Shown one piece after another: positions 15,372 to 23,918 of a stretch of DNA of 33,870 bases. Location of the stretch: positions 1 through 33,870 of the forward strand of contig NZ_BMFW01000035.1 of assembly GCF_014639275.1 (NCBI RefSeq), written 5' to 3'. Position numbers and translations under genes: made by a program. The first letter of the stretch is position 1, and the number at the start of each line of letters is the position of its first letter. The notes beneath the pieces are model-generated. The model saw only the letters and a list, made by a program, of their open reading frames with translations. It searched no databases and was not told the origin of the DNA. Source of the DNA: Arthrobacter liuii. GTDB taxonomy: Bacteria; Actinomycetota; Actinomycetes; Actinomycetales; Micrococcaceae.

Positions 15372-16901
15372 CTATTCCTTCTCTTGGGTCATGTAGTGCA
15401 TCAGGGTTTCCTGGGTGGCCTCGGCGATGGGCACTTCACCTGTGATGTGTCCGGCGGCGAGGGTGTAGATGCGGTCGCAGATTCCCAGGAGCTCGGGAAG
15501 TTCCGAGGAGATGACAATCACCGCTTTTCCTTCGGCCGCGAGTTTGGCAATGATCGTGTAGATCTCGAACTTGGCGCCGACGTCGATCCCGCGTGTGGGT
15601 TCGTCGAGGATGAGCACGTCCGGGTCCGAGAACATCCATTTACTCAGCACGACTTTCTGCTGGTTGCCGCCGGAGAGCTTTCCGGTGATGGCGGCAACAG
15701 AAGGCGCTTTGATGTTCATGCTCTTGCGGTAGCCGTTGGCCACCACGGTCTCCTGGTTCTTGTCCACGAAACCGCGTTTGGCGAGCTTGCGCAGGGCTGC
15801 AAGGGAGATATTGCGCTTGATGTCCTCGATGAGGTTCAGGCCGTAGTGCTTGCGGTCCTCCGTGGCGTAGGCGATGCCGTGCCTGATGGCATCGGAAACC
15901 GTGGCGGTGTTGATTTCCGCGCCGTGCTTGTAGACCTTGCCCGAGGTGGCGGTGCCGTAGGTGCGGCCGAACACGCTCATGGCGAGTTCCGTGCGTCCGG
16001 CGCCCATCAGTCCGGCGAGGCCCACGACCTCGCCTTTCCGGACATACAGGTTGGCGTTGTTGACCACCATGCGGGTGTGGTCCTGGGGGTGGCGTACGGA
16101 CCAGTCCTCGATCCGGAGGACTTCCTCGCCGATATGCGGCTCCCGGTCCGGATAAAGGCTCTCCAGGTCCCGGCCCACCATGCCGCGGATGATCCGTTCC
16201 TGCGTAATCTGGCCTTCGTCGAGCCGCAGTGTCTCGATGGTCTTGCCGTCCCGGATGATGGTGACGGCGTCCGCCACCTTGCGGATTTCATTGAGCTTGT
16301 GGCTGATGATGATACTGGTGACCCCCTGCCCCTTCAAATGGAGGATCAGGTCCAGCAGGTGGCCGGAATCCTCGTCATTGAGGGCGGCCGTGGGCTCGTC
16401 CAGGATCAGCAGCTTCACTTCCTTGGACAGTGCCTTGGCGATTTCCACCAGCTGCTGCTTGCCCACGCTGATGTGCTGCACAGGCGTGACCGGGTTTTCA
16501 TCAAGGCCAACCCGGGCCAGCAGCTTGGCTGCCTCCAGGTTGGTCTTGCGCCAATCCACCCACCCGTTGGTGGCCTGTTCGTTGCCCAGGTAGATGTTTT
16601 CGGCAATCGACAGGTACGGGCTCAAGGCCAGTTCCTGGTGGATGATGACAATTCCGCGCTTCTCGCTGTCCGAGATGCTGGAGAAGTTGCAGGGTTCGTT
16701 TTCGAAGAGGATCTCCCCGTCGAAGGTGTTGTGTGGATAGACGCCGGACAACACCTTCATGAGCGTTGATTTGCCGGCGCCGTTTTCACCGCAGATGGCG
16801 TGGACCTCTCCACGGTTCACGTCCAGGGTGACGTCCTGCAGCGCTTTTACGCCCGGGAACGTCTTGGTGATTCCTCGCATTTGGAGAATGGGTGTGTTCA
16901 T
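15372..16901 (-). CDS. mmsA: Multiple-monosaccharide ABC transporter ATP-binding protein
   Basis: A 509-residue tandem ABC ATPase. The first cassette has Walker A GENGAGKST (38-46), ISVGKQQLVEIAKAL and LLILDEPTAAL. The second has the weak Walker A LMGAGRTEL usual for sugar CUT2 importers, and intact LSGGNQQKVVLSKW and LILDEPTRGIDVG. It energises the permease encoded next. I chose the ATG at 16901 (GGGAA 6 bases upstream) over an in-frame TTG at 16907. It is preceded by a hairpin that separates it from the binding-protein gene. Confidence 0.93.
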   Translation of the reverse strand: MNTPILQMRGITKTFPGVKALQDVTLDVNRGEVHAICGENGAGKSTLMKVLSGVYPHNTFDGEILFENEPCNFSSISDSEKRGIVIIHQELALSPYLSIAENIYLGNEQATNGWVDWRKTNLEAAKLLARVGLDENPVTPVQHISVGKQQLVEIAKALSKEVKLLILDEPTAALNDEDSGHLLDLILHLKGQGVTSIIISHKLNEIRKVADAVTIIRDGKTIETLRLDEGQITQERIIRGMVGRDLESLYPDREPHIGEEVLRIEDWSVRHPQDHTRMVVNNANLYVRKGEVVGLAGLMGAGRTELAMSVFGRTYGTATSGKVYKHGAEINTATVSDAIRHGIAYATEDRKHYGLNLIEDIKRNISLAALRKLAKRGFVDKNQETVVANGYRKSMNIKAPSVAAITGKLSGGNQQKVVLSKWMFSDPDVLILDEPTRGIDVGAKFEIYTIIAKLAAEGKAVIVISSELPELLGICDRIYTLAAGHITGEVPIAEATQETLMHYMTQEKE

Positions 16902-16962
16902 CGTCAATTCCCACTGACTGGTCGAAGCTGGGCCTTCCTGCTGCTGCAGGAGGTTGCGGGAG

Positions 16963-16994
16963 GGCTGTGGCTGGACTGAAGGCCAGCCACAGCC
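16963..16994 (-). terminator. Intercistronic hairpin between binding-protein gene and mmsA
   Basis: GGCTGTGGCTGG and its exact reverse complement pair over an 8-base loop, starting 11 bp after the binding-protein stop codon. There is no T-run. Such hairpins usually protect the upstream message or reduce read-through, giving more binding protein than membrane components. Confidence 0.75.
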
Positions 16995-17005
16995 CCCGAC
17001 GCTGA

Positions 17006-18133
17006 CTACTTGACGTCGGAGTCCTTGTAGTAACCCGAGTCGATCAGTTCCTTCTTGTAGTTGTCCTTGGTGATGATCACGGACTTCAGCAGGAAGGCCG
17101 GGACAACCTTGACCTTGTTGTTGTAGGTCTTGGTGTCGTTCGTTTCCGGTTCCTGGCCCTTGAGGACAGCATCAACCATCTTGACGGCCTGCGCGCCGAG
17201 CTGGCGGGTGTCCTTGAAGATGGTGGAGTACTGCTCACCGGCGATGATGGACTTGACGGAGCCCTTTTCGGCATCCTGGCCGGTAACCACAGGCAGGCTT
17301 CCCTTGGCATAGCCGCCGGTGCTGGTGAGTGCCGAGATGATGCCGATCGACAGGCCGTCATACGGGGACAGGACGCCGTTCAGCTTGGTGCCCGAGCTGT
17401 AGGCGGAGGTGATGATGTCCTCCATGCGCTTCTGCGCCACGGGTGCCTGCCAGCGAAGGATGGCTGCCTGCTCAAACTTGGTCTGGCCGCTGGGGACCTT
17501 CAGGGTGCCGGAATCCATGTACGGCTTGAGGGTGTCCATGGCGCCGGTCCAGAAGAAGTTGGCGTTGTTGTCGTCGGGGCTTCCGGCGAAAAGCTCGATG
17601 TTGAAGGGGCCCTTGCCATCCACCTTCTTGCCGCTGGCGTCGACGAGGCCCAGGCCGGTCAGCAGCGACGTGGCCTGCTGGACGCCGACCGTGTAGTTGT
17701 CGAACGTGGTGTAGTAGTCAACGTTGGGCGTGCCGTTGATGAGGCGGTCGTACGCGATGACCTTGACGTTCTGCTCCTTGGCCTTGGCCAGGACGTCGGT
17801 CAGGGTGGTGCCGTCGATGGCAGCGATGATCAGGGCCTTGGCCCCCTTGGTCAGCATGTTCTCGATCTGCGACACCTGGGTGGGGATGTCGTCATTGGCG
17901 AACTGGAGGTCCGTCTTGTAGCCCAGGTCCTTCAGGGACTTTTCCACGTTGGCGCCATCGGCAATCCACCGTTCGGACGTCTGGGTGGGCATCGAGATGC
18001 CAACCAGTGAATCGCTGGGCTTTGCGGCGGCGCTGGATTCGCTGGTCCCGCCGCGGGAGCCACAGCCGGTGGCGCCCACCGTCAGGGCGAGGACAAGAGC
18101 CACCGCGCCCATCAGTTTTTTGATTCTCACCAT
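17006..18133 (-). CDS. ChvE-type multiple-monosaccharide substrate-binding lipoprotein
   Basis: A 375-residue exported lipoprotein. The signal peptide MVRIKKLMGAVALVLALTVG ends in a lipobox-like A-T-G-C with Cys 24 as the lipid site. The mature part is a periplasmic-binding type 1 fold with LVGISMPTQTSERWIADGAN near its start, KVIAYDRLINGTPNVDYYTT and PVVTGQDAEKGSVKSII, all typical of ChvE/XylF-like proteins. It should capture the sugar outside the membrane for the mmsAB pair. The start is ATG 18133 (or GTG 18130) behind GGAAGGAG. Its promoter overlaps an AraR-like operator. Confidence 0.92.
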   Translation of the reverse strand: MVRIKKLMGAVALVLALTVGATGCGSRGGTSESSAAAKPSDSLVGISMPTQTSERWIADGANVEKSLKDLGYKTDLQFANDDIPTQVSQIENMLTKGAKALIIAAIDGTTLTDVLAKAKEQNVKVIAYDRLINGTPNVDYYTTFDNYTVGVQQATSLLTGLGLVDASGKKVDGKGPFNIELFAGSPDDNNANFFWTGAMDTLKPYMDSGTLKVPSGQTKFEQAAILRWQAPVAQKRMEDIITSAYSSGTKLNGVLSPYDGLSIGIISALTSTGGYAKGSLPVVTGQDAEKGSVKSIIAGEQYSTIFKDTRQLGAQAVKMVDAVLKGQEPETNDTKTYNNKVKVVPAFLLKSVIITKDNYKKELIDSGYYKDSDVK

Positions 18134-18226
18134 TATCTCCTTCCGCGGCAGCACTGCCACGAAGTGTTGTTGGGCCGGCAGCATCAGTGCTGCGTGGTCC
18201 TGGCCACATTGTTGATGTGTCGGTTC

Positions 18227-18255
18227 AATATAGACCGCTTTGTGAACGCTAACAA
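18227..18255 (-). promoter_or_regulatory. Promoter of the sugar ABC operon
   Basis: On the minus strand TTGTTA (18255-18250) and TATATT (18232-18227) are separated by exactly 17 bases, a good vegetative sigma-factor promoter. The operator at 18241-18254 covers the -35 box and half the spacer, so a bound repressor would block RNA polymerase. Confidence 0.75.
18241..18254 (+). promoter_or_regulatory. LacI-family operator, copy 1 (probable AraR site)
   Basis: TGTGAACGCTAACA has the central CG and near-palindromic arms of LacI/GalR-type operators. Its exact reverse complement occurs 65 bp away (18306-18319). It overlaps the ABC-operon promoter. Confidence 0.75.
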
Positions 18256-18292
18256 GAGTGTTGTGCCGGAATTTAGAAACTTTTCGGTTTCA

Positions 18293-18298
18293 TTGACT
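18293..18298 (+). promoter_or_regulatory. Candidate -35 box for araBDA
   Basis: TTGACT lies about 100 bp before the araB start, just upstream of operator copy 2. A matching -10 box 17-18 bases on is poor (CACACT/ACACTT), so this is only a candidate. The operator would fall in the spacer. Confidence 0.35.
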
Positions 18299-18305
18299 TC
18301 TGCTT

Positions 18306-18319
18306 TGTTAGCGTTCACA
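18306..18319 (-). promoter_or_regulatory. LacI-family operator, copy 2 (probable AraR site)
   Basis: TGTTAGCGTTCACA is the exact reverse complement of copy 1. It lies on the araB side of the divergent promoter region. The 65-bp spacing is about six helical turns, which would put both sites on one face and permit looping. Confidence 0.75.
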
Positions 18320-18398
18320 CTTGCTGCAGCACTTAGCTCGACCCCCACCACTACAAGACCCGGTAATGAGGCCCAGGCCTCCCGGACGGAGGCAACTC

Positions 18399-20159
18399 AT
18401 GCCAGCTGCGCTGTTCACTTCCAGTTCCGACCCCCGCCACGACCACTGCGTCATTGGGGTGGACTACGGAACCCTTTCAGGCCGTGCCGTGGTGGTGCGG
18501 GTCCGCGACGGCAAGGAGCTCGGCAGCGCGGTCCACGAGTATCCCCACGCGGTGGTCACCGACTTCCTGCCTCGGGATACGGCGGGCGACGACGGCGCCC
18601 GGCTTCCCGGGGAATGGGCGCTTCAGGTGCCCAACGACTACCGGGATGTGCTGCGCATCGCAGTCCCGGCCGCGGTGGCTGACGCGGGGATCGACCCGGC
18701 CGCCGTCGTCGGCATTGCCACCGACTTCACCGCCTGCACCATGGTGCCCGTCAAGGCCGACGGCACACCCCTGAACGAACTGCCCGGTTACGCAAACCGG
18801 CCGCACGCCTACGTGAAACTCTGGCGCCACCACGCAGCCCAGGGCCAGGCGGACCGGATCAACCGGCTGGCTGCCGAGCGCGGTGAAGACTGGCTCCCCC
18901 GGTATGGTGGACTGATCTCGTCCGAGTGGGAGTTCGCAAAGGGCCTGCAGTTGCTGGAAGAGGACCCCGAGTCCTACGCCGAAATGGACCACTGGGTGGA
19001 GGCGGCGGACTGGATCGTCTGGCAGCTCTGCGGCCGGTACGTCCGCAACGCCTGCACCGCCGGCTACAAGGGCATCTACCAGGACGGGCGGTATCCGTCG
19101 GAGGAATTCCTGGGCGCCCTCAATCCGGATTTCAAGGACTTCGTCAGCTCCAAGCTGGCGCACACCATCGGGCGGCTGGGGGACGCCGCGGGCACCCTGA
19201 CGGCGGAGGCGGCGGCCTGGACCGGGCTTCCGGAGGGCATCGCCGTGGCCGTGGGCAACGTCGACGCGCACGTCACCGCCCCGGCTGCCAAGGCGGTTGA
19301 CCCCGGCCAGCTGGTGGCGATCATGGGCACCTCCACCTGCCACGTCATGAACGGCACCGAACTCCGCGAAGTGCCCGGCATGTGCGGGGCGGTGGACGGC
19401 GGGATCGTGGACGGGCTCTGGGGCTACGAGGCCGGGCAGTCAGGCGTGGGGGACATCTTCGGGTGGTTCACCAAGTACGGCGTCCCGCCGGAATACCACC
19501 AGGCTGCCAAGGATGCGGGGCTGGGCATCCACGAGTACCTCACCGAATTGGCGTCCCGGCAGGGGATCGGTGAGCACGGGCTGGTGGCGCTCGACTGGCA
19601 CTCGGGCAACCGCTCGGTCCTGGTGGACCACGAGCTGTCCGGCATCGTGGTGGGCCAGACCCTGGCCACCAGGCCTGAGGACATTTACCGCGCGCTGCTG
19701 GAAGCCACCGCGTTCGGTACCCGCACCATCGTGGACGCCTTCCGCGAGGCAGGAGTCCCGGTCAAGGAATTCATCGTGGCTGGCGGCTTGCTCAAGAACA
19801 AATTCCTGATGCAGGTTTACGCGGACGCCACCGGCCTGCAGCTGTCCACCATTGGCTCGGAGCAGGGCCCGGCCCTGGGGTCGGCGATCCACGCCGCCGT
19901 GGCCGCCGGTGAGTACGCGGACATCCGCGCCGCTGCCGCCGCCATGGGCGCCGAACCCGGCGAGGTCTACACGCCCATCCCGGAGAACGCGGCCGCCTAC
20001 GACGAGCTGTTCCAGGAGTACAAAACCCTGCACGACTACTTCGGCCGGGGCGGCAATGATGTGATGCACCGGCTCAAGGCAATCCAGCGCAAAGCGGCCC
20101 GCACCGTCCTTCCCGGTGCGGGCTCCGCATCCGAAAATGCAGTGGAGGTGTCCGCATGA
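18399..20159 (+). CDS. araB: Ribulokinase
   Basis: AraB phosphorylates L-ribulose to L-ribulose 5-phosphate with ATP. This 586-residue protein has the FGGY-kinase fold: VIGVDYGTLSGRAVVVRV at residues 18-35 (phosphate 1 loop), the AIMGTSTCHVM motif in the middle and the GGLLKNKFLMQVYADATG motif near residue 465. These are diagnostic of ribulokinase. I chose the ATG at 18399, with GGAGG 6 bases upstream, over ATGs further upstream that overlap the operator region. The stop overlaps the araD start (ATGA), so translation is coupled. Confidence 0.95.
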   Translation: MPAALFTSSSDPRHDHCVIGVDYGTLSGRAVVVRVRDGKELGSAVHEYPHAVVTDFLPRDTAGDDGARLPGEWALQVPNDYRDVLRIAVPAAVADAGIDPAAVVGIATDFTACTMVPVKADGTPLNELPGYANRPHAYVKLWRHHAAQGQADRINRLAAERGEDWLPRYGGLISSEWEFAKGLQLLEEDPESYAEMDHWVEAADWIVWQLCGRYVRNACTAGYKGIYQDGRYPSEEFLGALNPDFKDFVSSKLAHTIGRLGDAAGTLTAEAAAWTGLPEGIAVAVGNVDAHVTAPAAKAVDPGQLVAIMGTSTCHVMNGTELREVPGMCGAVDGGIVDGLWGYEAGQSGVGDIFGWFTKYGVPPEYHQAAKDAGLGIHEYLTELASRQGIGEHGLVALDWHSGNRSVLVDHELSGIVVGQTLATRPEDIYRALLEATAFGTRTIVDAFREAGVPVKEFIVAGGLLKNKFLMQVYADATGLQLSTIGSEQGPALGSAIHAAVAAGEYADIRAAAAAMGAEPGEVYTPIPENAAAYDELFQEYKTLHDYFGRGGNDVMHRLKAIQRKAARTVLPGAGSASENAVEVSA

Positions 20160-20857
20160 CCACCGAAACCGGGATCCTGGAAGCCATCGCCCGGGTGCGG
20201 GAGGAGGTGTGCGCGCTGCATGCCGAGCTGACCCGGTACGAACTGGTGGTGTGGACCGCGGGCAACGTCTCCGCCCGCGTGCCGGGCACCGACCTCATGG
20301 TGATCAAGCCCTCAGGCGTTTCATACCAGGAGCTGACCCCGGAGCAGATGATCGTGACCGATCTGTACGGCACGCCGGTGGCCGGGAACAGCGACGGCGA
20401 GTGGGGTAACCCACCGCTGTCGCCGTCGTCGGACACCGCAGCGCATGCCTACGTGTACCGCCACATGCCGGAGGTGGGCGGTGTGGTGCACACCCACTCC
20501 ACTTACGCCACCGCCTGGGCCGCCCGGGGCGAGGCCATCCCGTGCGTGCTGACCATGATGGGGGACGAGTTCGGCGGGTCCATCCCGGTGGGCCCCTTCG
20601 CGCTGATCGGCGATGACTCGATCGGGCACGGCATCGTGGAAACGCTGAAGAACTCCAATTCGCCGGCGGTCCTCATGCAGAACCACGGCCCCTTCACCAT
20701 CGGCAAGGACGCCCGCTCCGCTGTCAAGGCCGCGGTCATGTGCGAGGAGGTGGCCCGCACCGTGCACATCTCAAGGCAGCTGGGCGACCCGCTGCCCATC
20801 GACCAGAGCCATATCGACTCCCTCTACGCCCGCTACCAGAACGTCTACGGGCAGTAA
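20156..20857 (+). CDS. araD: L-ribulose-5-phosphate 4-epimerase
   Basis: AraD converts L-ribulose 5-phosphate to D-xylulose 5-phosphate, the entry into the pentose phosphate pathway. The 233-residue protein is of usual length. Class II aldolase features are visible: TAGNVSARVPG, the SGVSYQELTPEQM segment, zinc ligands in VVHTHSTYATAWAARG, and VLMQNHGPFTIGKD. Its ATG overlaps the araB stop by four bases. Confidence 0.95.
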   Translation: MTTETGILEAIARVREEVCALHAELTRYELVVWTAGNVSARVPGTDLMVIKPSGVSYQELTPEQMIVTDLYGTPVAGNSDGEWGNPPLSPSSDTAAHAYVYRHMPEVGGVVHTHSTYATAWAARGEAIPCVLTMMGDEFGGSIPVGPFALIGDDSIGHGIVETLKNSNSPAVLMQNHGPFTIGKDARSAVKAAVMCEEVARTVHISRQLGDPLPIDQSHIDSLYARYQNVYGQ

Positions 20858-20886
20858 CTGCCCACAAACTTTCGCAGGAGAACCCC

Positions 20887-22407
20887 ATGAACAGCGCAGC
20901 AAACACTTCCCTTGACGGCTACGAGGTCTGGTTCCTCACCGGCAGCCAGCACCTGTACGGGGAGGAAGTCCTCAAGCAGGTGGCCGCCCAGTCGCAGGAG
21001 ATCGCCAACCAGCTCAACGCCTCCCCAGCCGTCCCCGTGCGGATTGTCTGGAAGCCTGTCCTGACCGACTCGGATGCCATCCGCCGCACCGCGCTGGAAG
21101 CCAATTCGAACGACTCCGTCATCGGTGTCACCGCATGGATGCACACCTTCAGCCCCGCGAAGATGTGGATCCAGGGCCTGGACCTGCTCCGCAAGCCGCT
21201 GCTGCACCTGCACACCCAGGCGAACCGGGACCTGCCGTGGGCTGACATCGACTTCGATTTCATGAACCTGAACCAGGCCGCGCACGGCGACCGGGAGTTC
21301 GGATACATCCAGTCCCGCCTGGGCATTGCCCGGAAGACCGTCGTCGGGCATGTCTCCAACCCCGAGGTGGCCAGGCAGGTGGGTTCCTGGCAGCGCGCCG
21401 CCGCCGGCTGGGCCGCCGTCCGCACCCTGAAACTGACCCGCTTCGGCGACAACATGCGCAACGTCGCCGTCACCGAAGGCGACAAGACCGAGGCTGAGCT
21501 GCGCTTCGGCGTCGCGGTGAACACCTGGTCCGTCAACGAGCTTGCCGACGCCGTGCACGGCGCCGCGGAGGCCGACGTCGACGCCCTGGTTGCCGAGTAC
21601 GAAGACCTTTACGACGTGGTGCCGGAGCTCCGCGCAGGCGCGGCCCGGCACGAATCGTTGCGGTACGGCGCCCGGATCGAACTGGGCCTGCGCTGCTTCC
21701 TGGAAGCCAACGGGTCCGCCGCGTTCACCACCTCCTTCGAGGACCTCGGCGCCCTCCGGCAGCTGCCGGGCCTGGCGGTGCAGCGGCTCATGGCCGCCGG
21801 CTACGGCTTCGGCGCCGAAGGCGACTGGAAGACCGCTATCCTTGTCCGCGCCGCGAAGGTGATGGGTGCCGGCCTGCCCGGCGGTGCCTCCCTGATGGAG
21901 GACTACACCTACCACCTGGAACCGGGCTCCGAGAAGATCCTCGGCGCCCACATGCTGGAAGTCTGCCCTTCCCTGACCACCGCGAAGCCGCGCCTGGAAA
22001 TCCACCCGCTGGGCATTGGCGGCAAGGAAGACCCCGTCCGGCTGGTCTTCGACGCCGACGCTTCCCCGGGCGTCGTCGTCGCCCTGTCCGACATGCGGGA
22101 CCGTTTCCGCCTGGTGGCCAACGCCGTCGACGTCGTTCCCCTGGACCAGCCGCTGCCCAACCTGCCCGTGGCGCGGGCCCTGTGGGAGCCCAAGCCCGAC
22201 TTCGCCACCTCCGCCGCCGCATGGCTCACCGCCGGCGCCGCCCATCACACCGTGCTTTCCACCCAGGTGGGGATGGATGTGTTCGAGGACTTCGCCGACA
22301 TCGCCAGGACAGAACTGCTCACCATCGACGAAGGCACCACCATCCGGCAGTTCAAGAAGGACCTGAACTGGAACGCTGCCTATTACAAACTGGCCGGCGG
22401 GATCTGA
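20887..22407 (+). CDS. araA: L-arabinose isomerase
   Basis: AraA interconverts L-arabinose and L-ribulose, using Mn2+. The 506-residue length is standard. It begins with the diagnostic VWFLTGSQHLYGEEVLKQVA, contains WMHTFSPAKMWIQGL and the loop GAEGDWKTAILVRAAKVM, with SLMEDYTYHL and metal-binding GAHMLEVCPSL further on. GCAGGAG lies 6 bases before the ATG at 20887. It is third in the operon, 29 bp after araD. Confidence 0.96.
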   Translation: MNSAANTSLDGYEVWFLTGSQHLYGEEVLKQVAAQSQEIANQLNASPAVPVRIVWKPVLTDSDAIRRTALEANSNDSVIGVTAWMHTFSPAKMWIQGLDLLRKPLLHLHTQANRDLPWADIDFDFMNLNQAAHGDREFGYIQSRLGIARKTVVGHVSNPEVARQVGSWQRAAAGWAAVRTLKLTRFGDNMRNVAVTEGDKTEAELRFGVAVNTWSVNELADAVHGAAEADVDALVAEYEDLYDVVPELRAGAARHESLRYGARIELGLRCFLEANGSAAFTTSFEDLGALRQLPGLAVQRLMAAGYGFGAEGDWKTAILVRAAKVMGAGLPGGASLMEDYTYHLEPGSEKILGAHMLEVCPSLTTAKPRLEIHPLGIGGKEDPVRLVFDADASPGVVVALSDMRDRFRLVANAVDVVPLDQPLPNLPVARALWEPKPDFATSAAAWLTAGAAHHTVLSTQVGMDVFEDFADIARTELLTIDEGTTIRQFKKDLNWNAAYYKLAGGI

Positions 22408-22461
22408 CCCGGTGGCACGGCTGAAGCCGGGGCCCCGGCCGTTGCCACGGACAGGAATGCC

Positions 22462-23475
22462 ATGACGGACAGCAGGCCACACCGGCTGCCGAGGCTCGAG
22501 GACGTGGCGGAGGTGGCCGGGGTCTCGCACCAGACCGTGTCGCGGGTGGTCAACAACCACCCCAACGTGAGCACGCGGACGCGGGAAAAGGTGGAAGCGG
22601 CGATTGCCGAACTCGGCTACCGCCGCAACACCGCTGCCCGGAGCCTGGTCACCCGGCGCTCACAGACCATCGGGGTCCTGGGCAGCGAACTCTCGCAGTA
22701 CGGTCCTGCCAACACCATGCTGGGGGTGGAGCGGGCTGCACGGGACGCAGGATACTTCGTCAGCGTCGCTGCCTTGCGGGAGGTCACGCGGGGCGGGATC
22801 CTGGACGCCGTCCGGCATTTCCTGGACCAGTCGGTGGACGGGATCGTGGTGATCGTTCCGCACCTGGAGACGCTTGCAGCCCTGGCGGTACTGCCCATCG
22901 GAGTGCCTGTGGTCGCCGTGGGGCCCAACGGAAATGACACCGTTGGCGGCGTCAAGGTGGACCAGCGCCGCGGGGCCGAGTTGGCTGTGCGGCACCTCAT
23001 CGGGCAGGGTCACGTCAGGATCGGGCACGTCGCCGGGCCGCAGGACTGGATTGACGCTGTGGCACGCGCCGAGGGCTGGCGTTCCACCTTGGACTCCGCG
23101 GGCCTCGACGCGGACCTGGTCATGGAGGGTGACTGGAGCGCCGGCAGCGGCTACGACATCGGTCGGCGGATGGCGGCGGCAGGGCGTGCCACTGCCCTCT
23201 TCGTAGGCAACGACCAGATGGCATTGGGGGTCCTGCGCGCTTTGACCGAGGCCGGCATTAAGGTGCCGCAGGACGTCTCCGTGGTGGGCTTCGACGACCA
23301 GCCGGAGGCTGGCTACTTCAGCCCGCCGCTGACGGTTGTCCGGCAGGACTTTGAGGAACTGGGCCGGCGGTGCATGGACATGATGCTCACGGCGCTCACC
23401 GGTGGCGAAGGACCGCGGACACTGGTGGTGGAGCCGGAACTTATCCTGCGCGGCAGCACGGCCCCGCCCGGCTGA
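22462..23475 (+). CDS. araR: LacI-family repressor, probable arabinose regulator
   Basis: A 337-residue transcription factor. Residues 9-60 are the LacI helix-turn-helix and hinge (RLEDVAEVAGVSHQTVSRVV, then RTREKVEAAIAELGYRRN). The rest is a periplasmic-binding type 1 sugar sensor with VPVVAVGPNGND, HLIGQGHVRIGHVAGPQDW and DVSVVGFDDQPEAGYFSPPL. It is 54 bp after araA in the same direction and likely in the same transcript. The nearby LacI-type operator pair is its natural target, with arabinose or a derivative as inducer. The gene name is an inference from context. Confidence 0.9.
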   Translation: MTDSRPHRLPRLEDVAEVAGVSHQTVSRVVNNHPNVSTRTREKVEAAIAELGYRRNTAARSLVTRRSQTIGVLGSELSQYGPANTMLGVERAARDAGYFVSVAALREVTRGGILDAVRHFLDQSVDGIVVIVPHLETLAALAVLPIGVPVVAVGPNGNDTVGGVKVDQRRGAELAVRHLIGQGHVRIGHVAGPQDWIDAVARAEGWRSTLDSAGLDADLVMEGDWSAGSGYDIGRRMAAAGRATALFVGNDQMALGVLRALTEAGIKVPQDVSVVGFDDQPEAGYFSPPLTVVRQDFEELGRRCMDMMLTALTGGEGPRTLVVEPELILRGSTAPPG

Positions 23476-23573
23476 GGGCCGACGCGGTCTGAGGGCCCAC
23501 GCGGTGTTGGAAACGGACCGGTGTTGGATTAAAGCCGGTGTTGGATTAAAGCCGGTGTTGGATTTAATCAGGG
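23472..23573 (+). repeat. 17-bp tandem repeat, six units
   Basis: Six consecutive 17-base units start at the araR stop codon: CTGAGGGCCGACGCGGT, CTGAGGGCCCACGCGGT, GTTGGAAACGGACCGGT, GTTGGATTAAAGCCGGT (twice, identical) and GTTGGATTTAATCAGGG. The first pair differs by one base, the middle identical pair by none, and the array drifts from GC-rich to AT-richer. GATTAAA in unit 5 can pair with TTTAATC in unit 6. There are no spacers, so it is not CRISPR. Confidence 0.85.
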
Positions 23574-23623
23574 GGAGACCGCGCCGAAACGTGGCCACAA
23601 CAAACGCTGCGTAGGTTTCAGGC

Positions 23624-23827
23624 ATGACGGCTACCCTGTTCACCCGGCTCCGCGACTGGCTGCTGGACACCATAACTTACGAATCCGAGGCCAGTGCTGC
23701 CGGTGCCATGGCTGACGCCACCCGGTGGGGGTGGCTGCCGGCACTGAGCGGGGTGTCGATTGGTGCCGGCCAAGCCCGCTCCGGGCATGCAGGAACTATG
23801 CCGGCAAACCCCGATGTGTATCGTTGA
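23624..23827 (+). CDS. Possible small hypothetical protein
   Basis: A 67-residue frame begins MTATLFTRLRDWLLDTITYE, an amphipathic helix-like start, then turns Gly/Ala-rich. The only ribosome-like bases are CAGG just before the ATG. I do not recognise it, and it may be spurious; the space to DUF4193 otherwise holds only a promoter. Confidence 0.3.
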   Translation: MTATLFTRLRDWLLDTITYESEASAAGAMADATRWGWLPALSGVSIGAGQARSGHAGTMPANPDVYR

Positions 23828-23835
23828 GCACACTA

Positions 23836-23866
23836 TTGCGCCGGTAGCGGGCTAATGCCCTAAACT
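23836..23866 (+). promoter_or_regulatory. Candidate promoter for DUF4193 gene
   Basis: TTGCGC and TAAACT are 19 bases apart; TAAACT fits the actinobacterial TANNNT -10 pattern. It lies about 52 bp before the chosen start. Confidence 0.35.
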
Positions 23867-23918
23867 GCTGCACTGAGGTGCCTGAATGGCGCTGCGCAGC
23901 AACGAAAGTGAACACGCA

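Noticed and set aside
15228..16769. Long open frame on the plus strand opposite the ABC ATPase/permease genes
   Set aside because: It is antisense to two clear ABC genes; its protein is His/Asp/Val-rich with no family features, a high-GC shadow.
20845..22560. 571-codon open frame on the minus strand opposite araA
   Set aside because: Antisense shadow of a well-supported isomerase gene; composition is Gly/Val/His-rich with no motifs.
23472..23573. CRISPR array
   Set aside because: Units are 17 bp, directly adjacent without spacers, and no cas genes are present.
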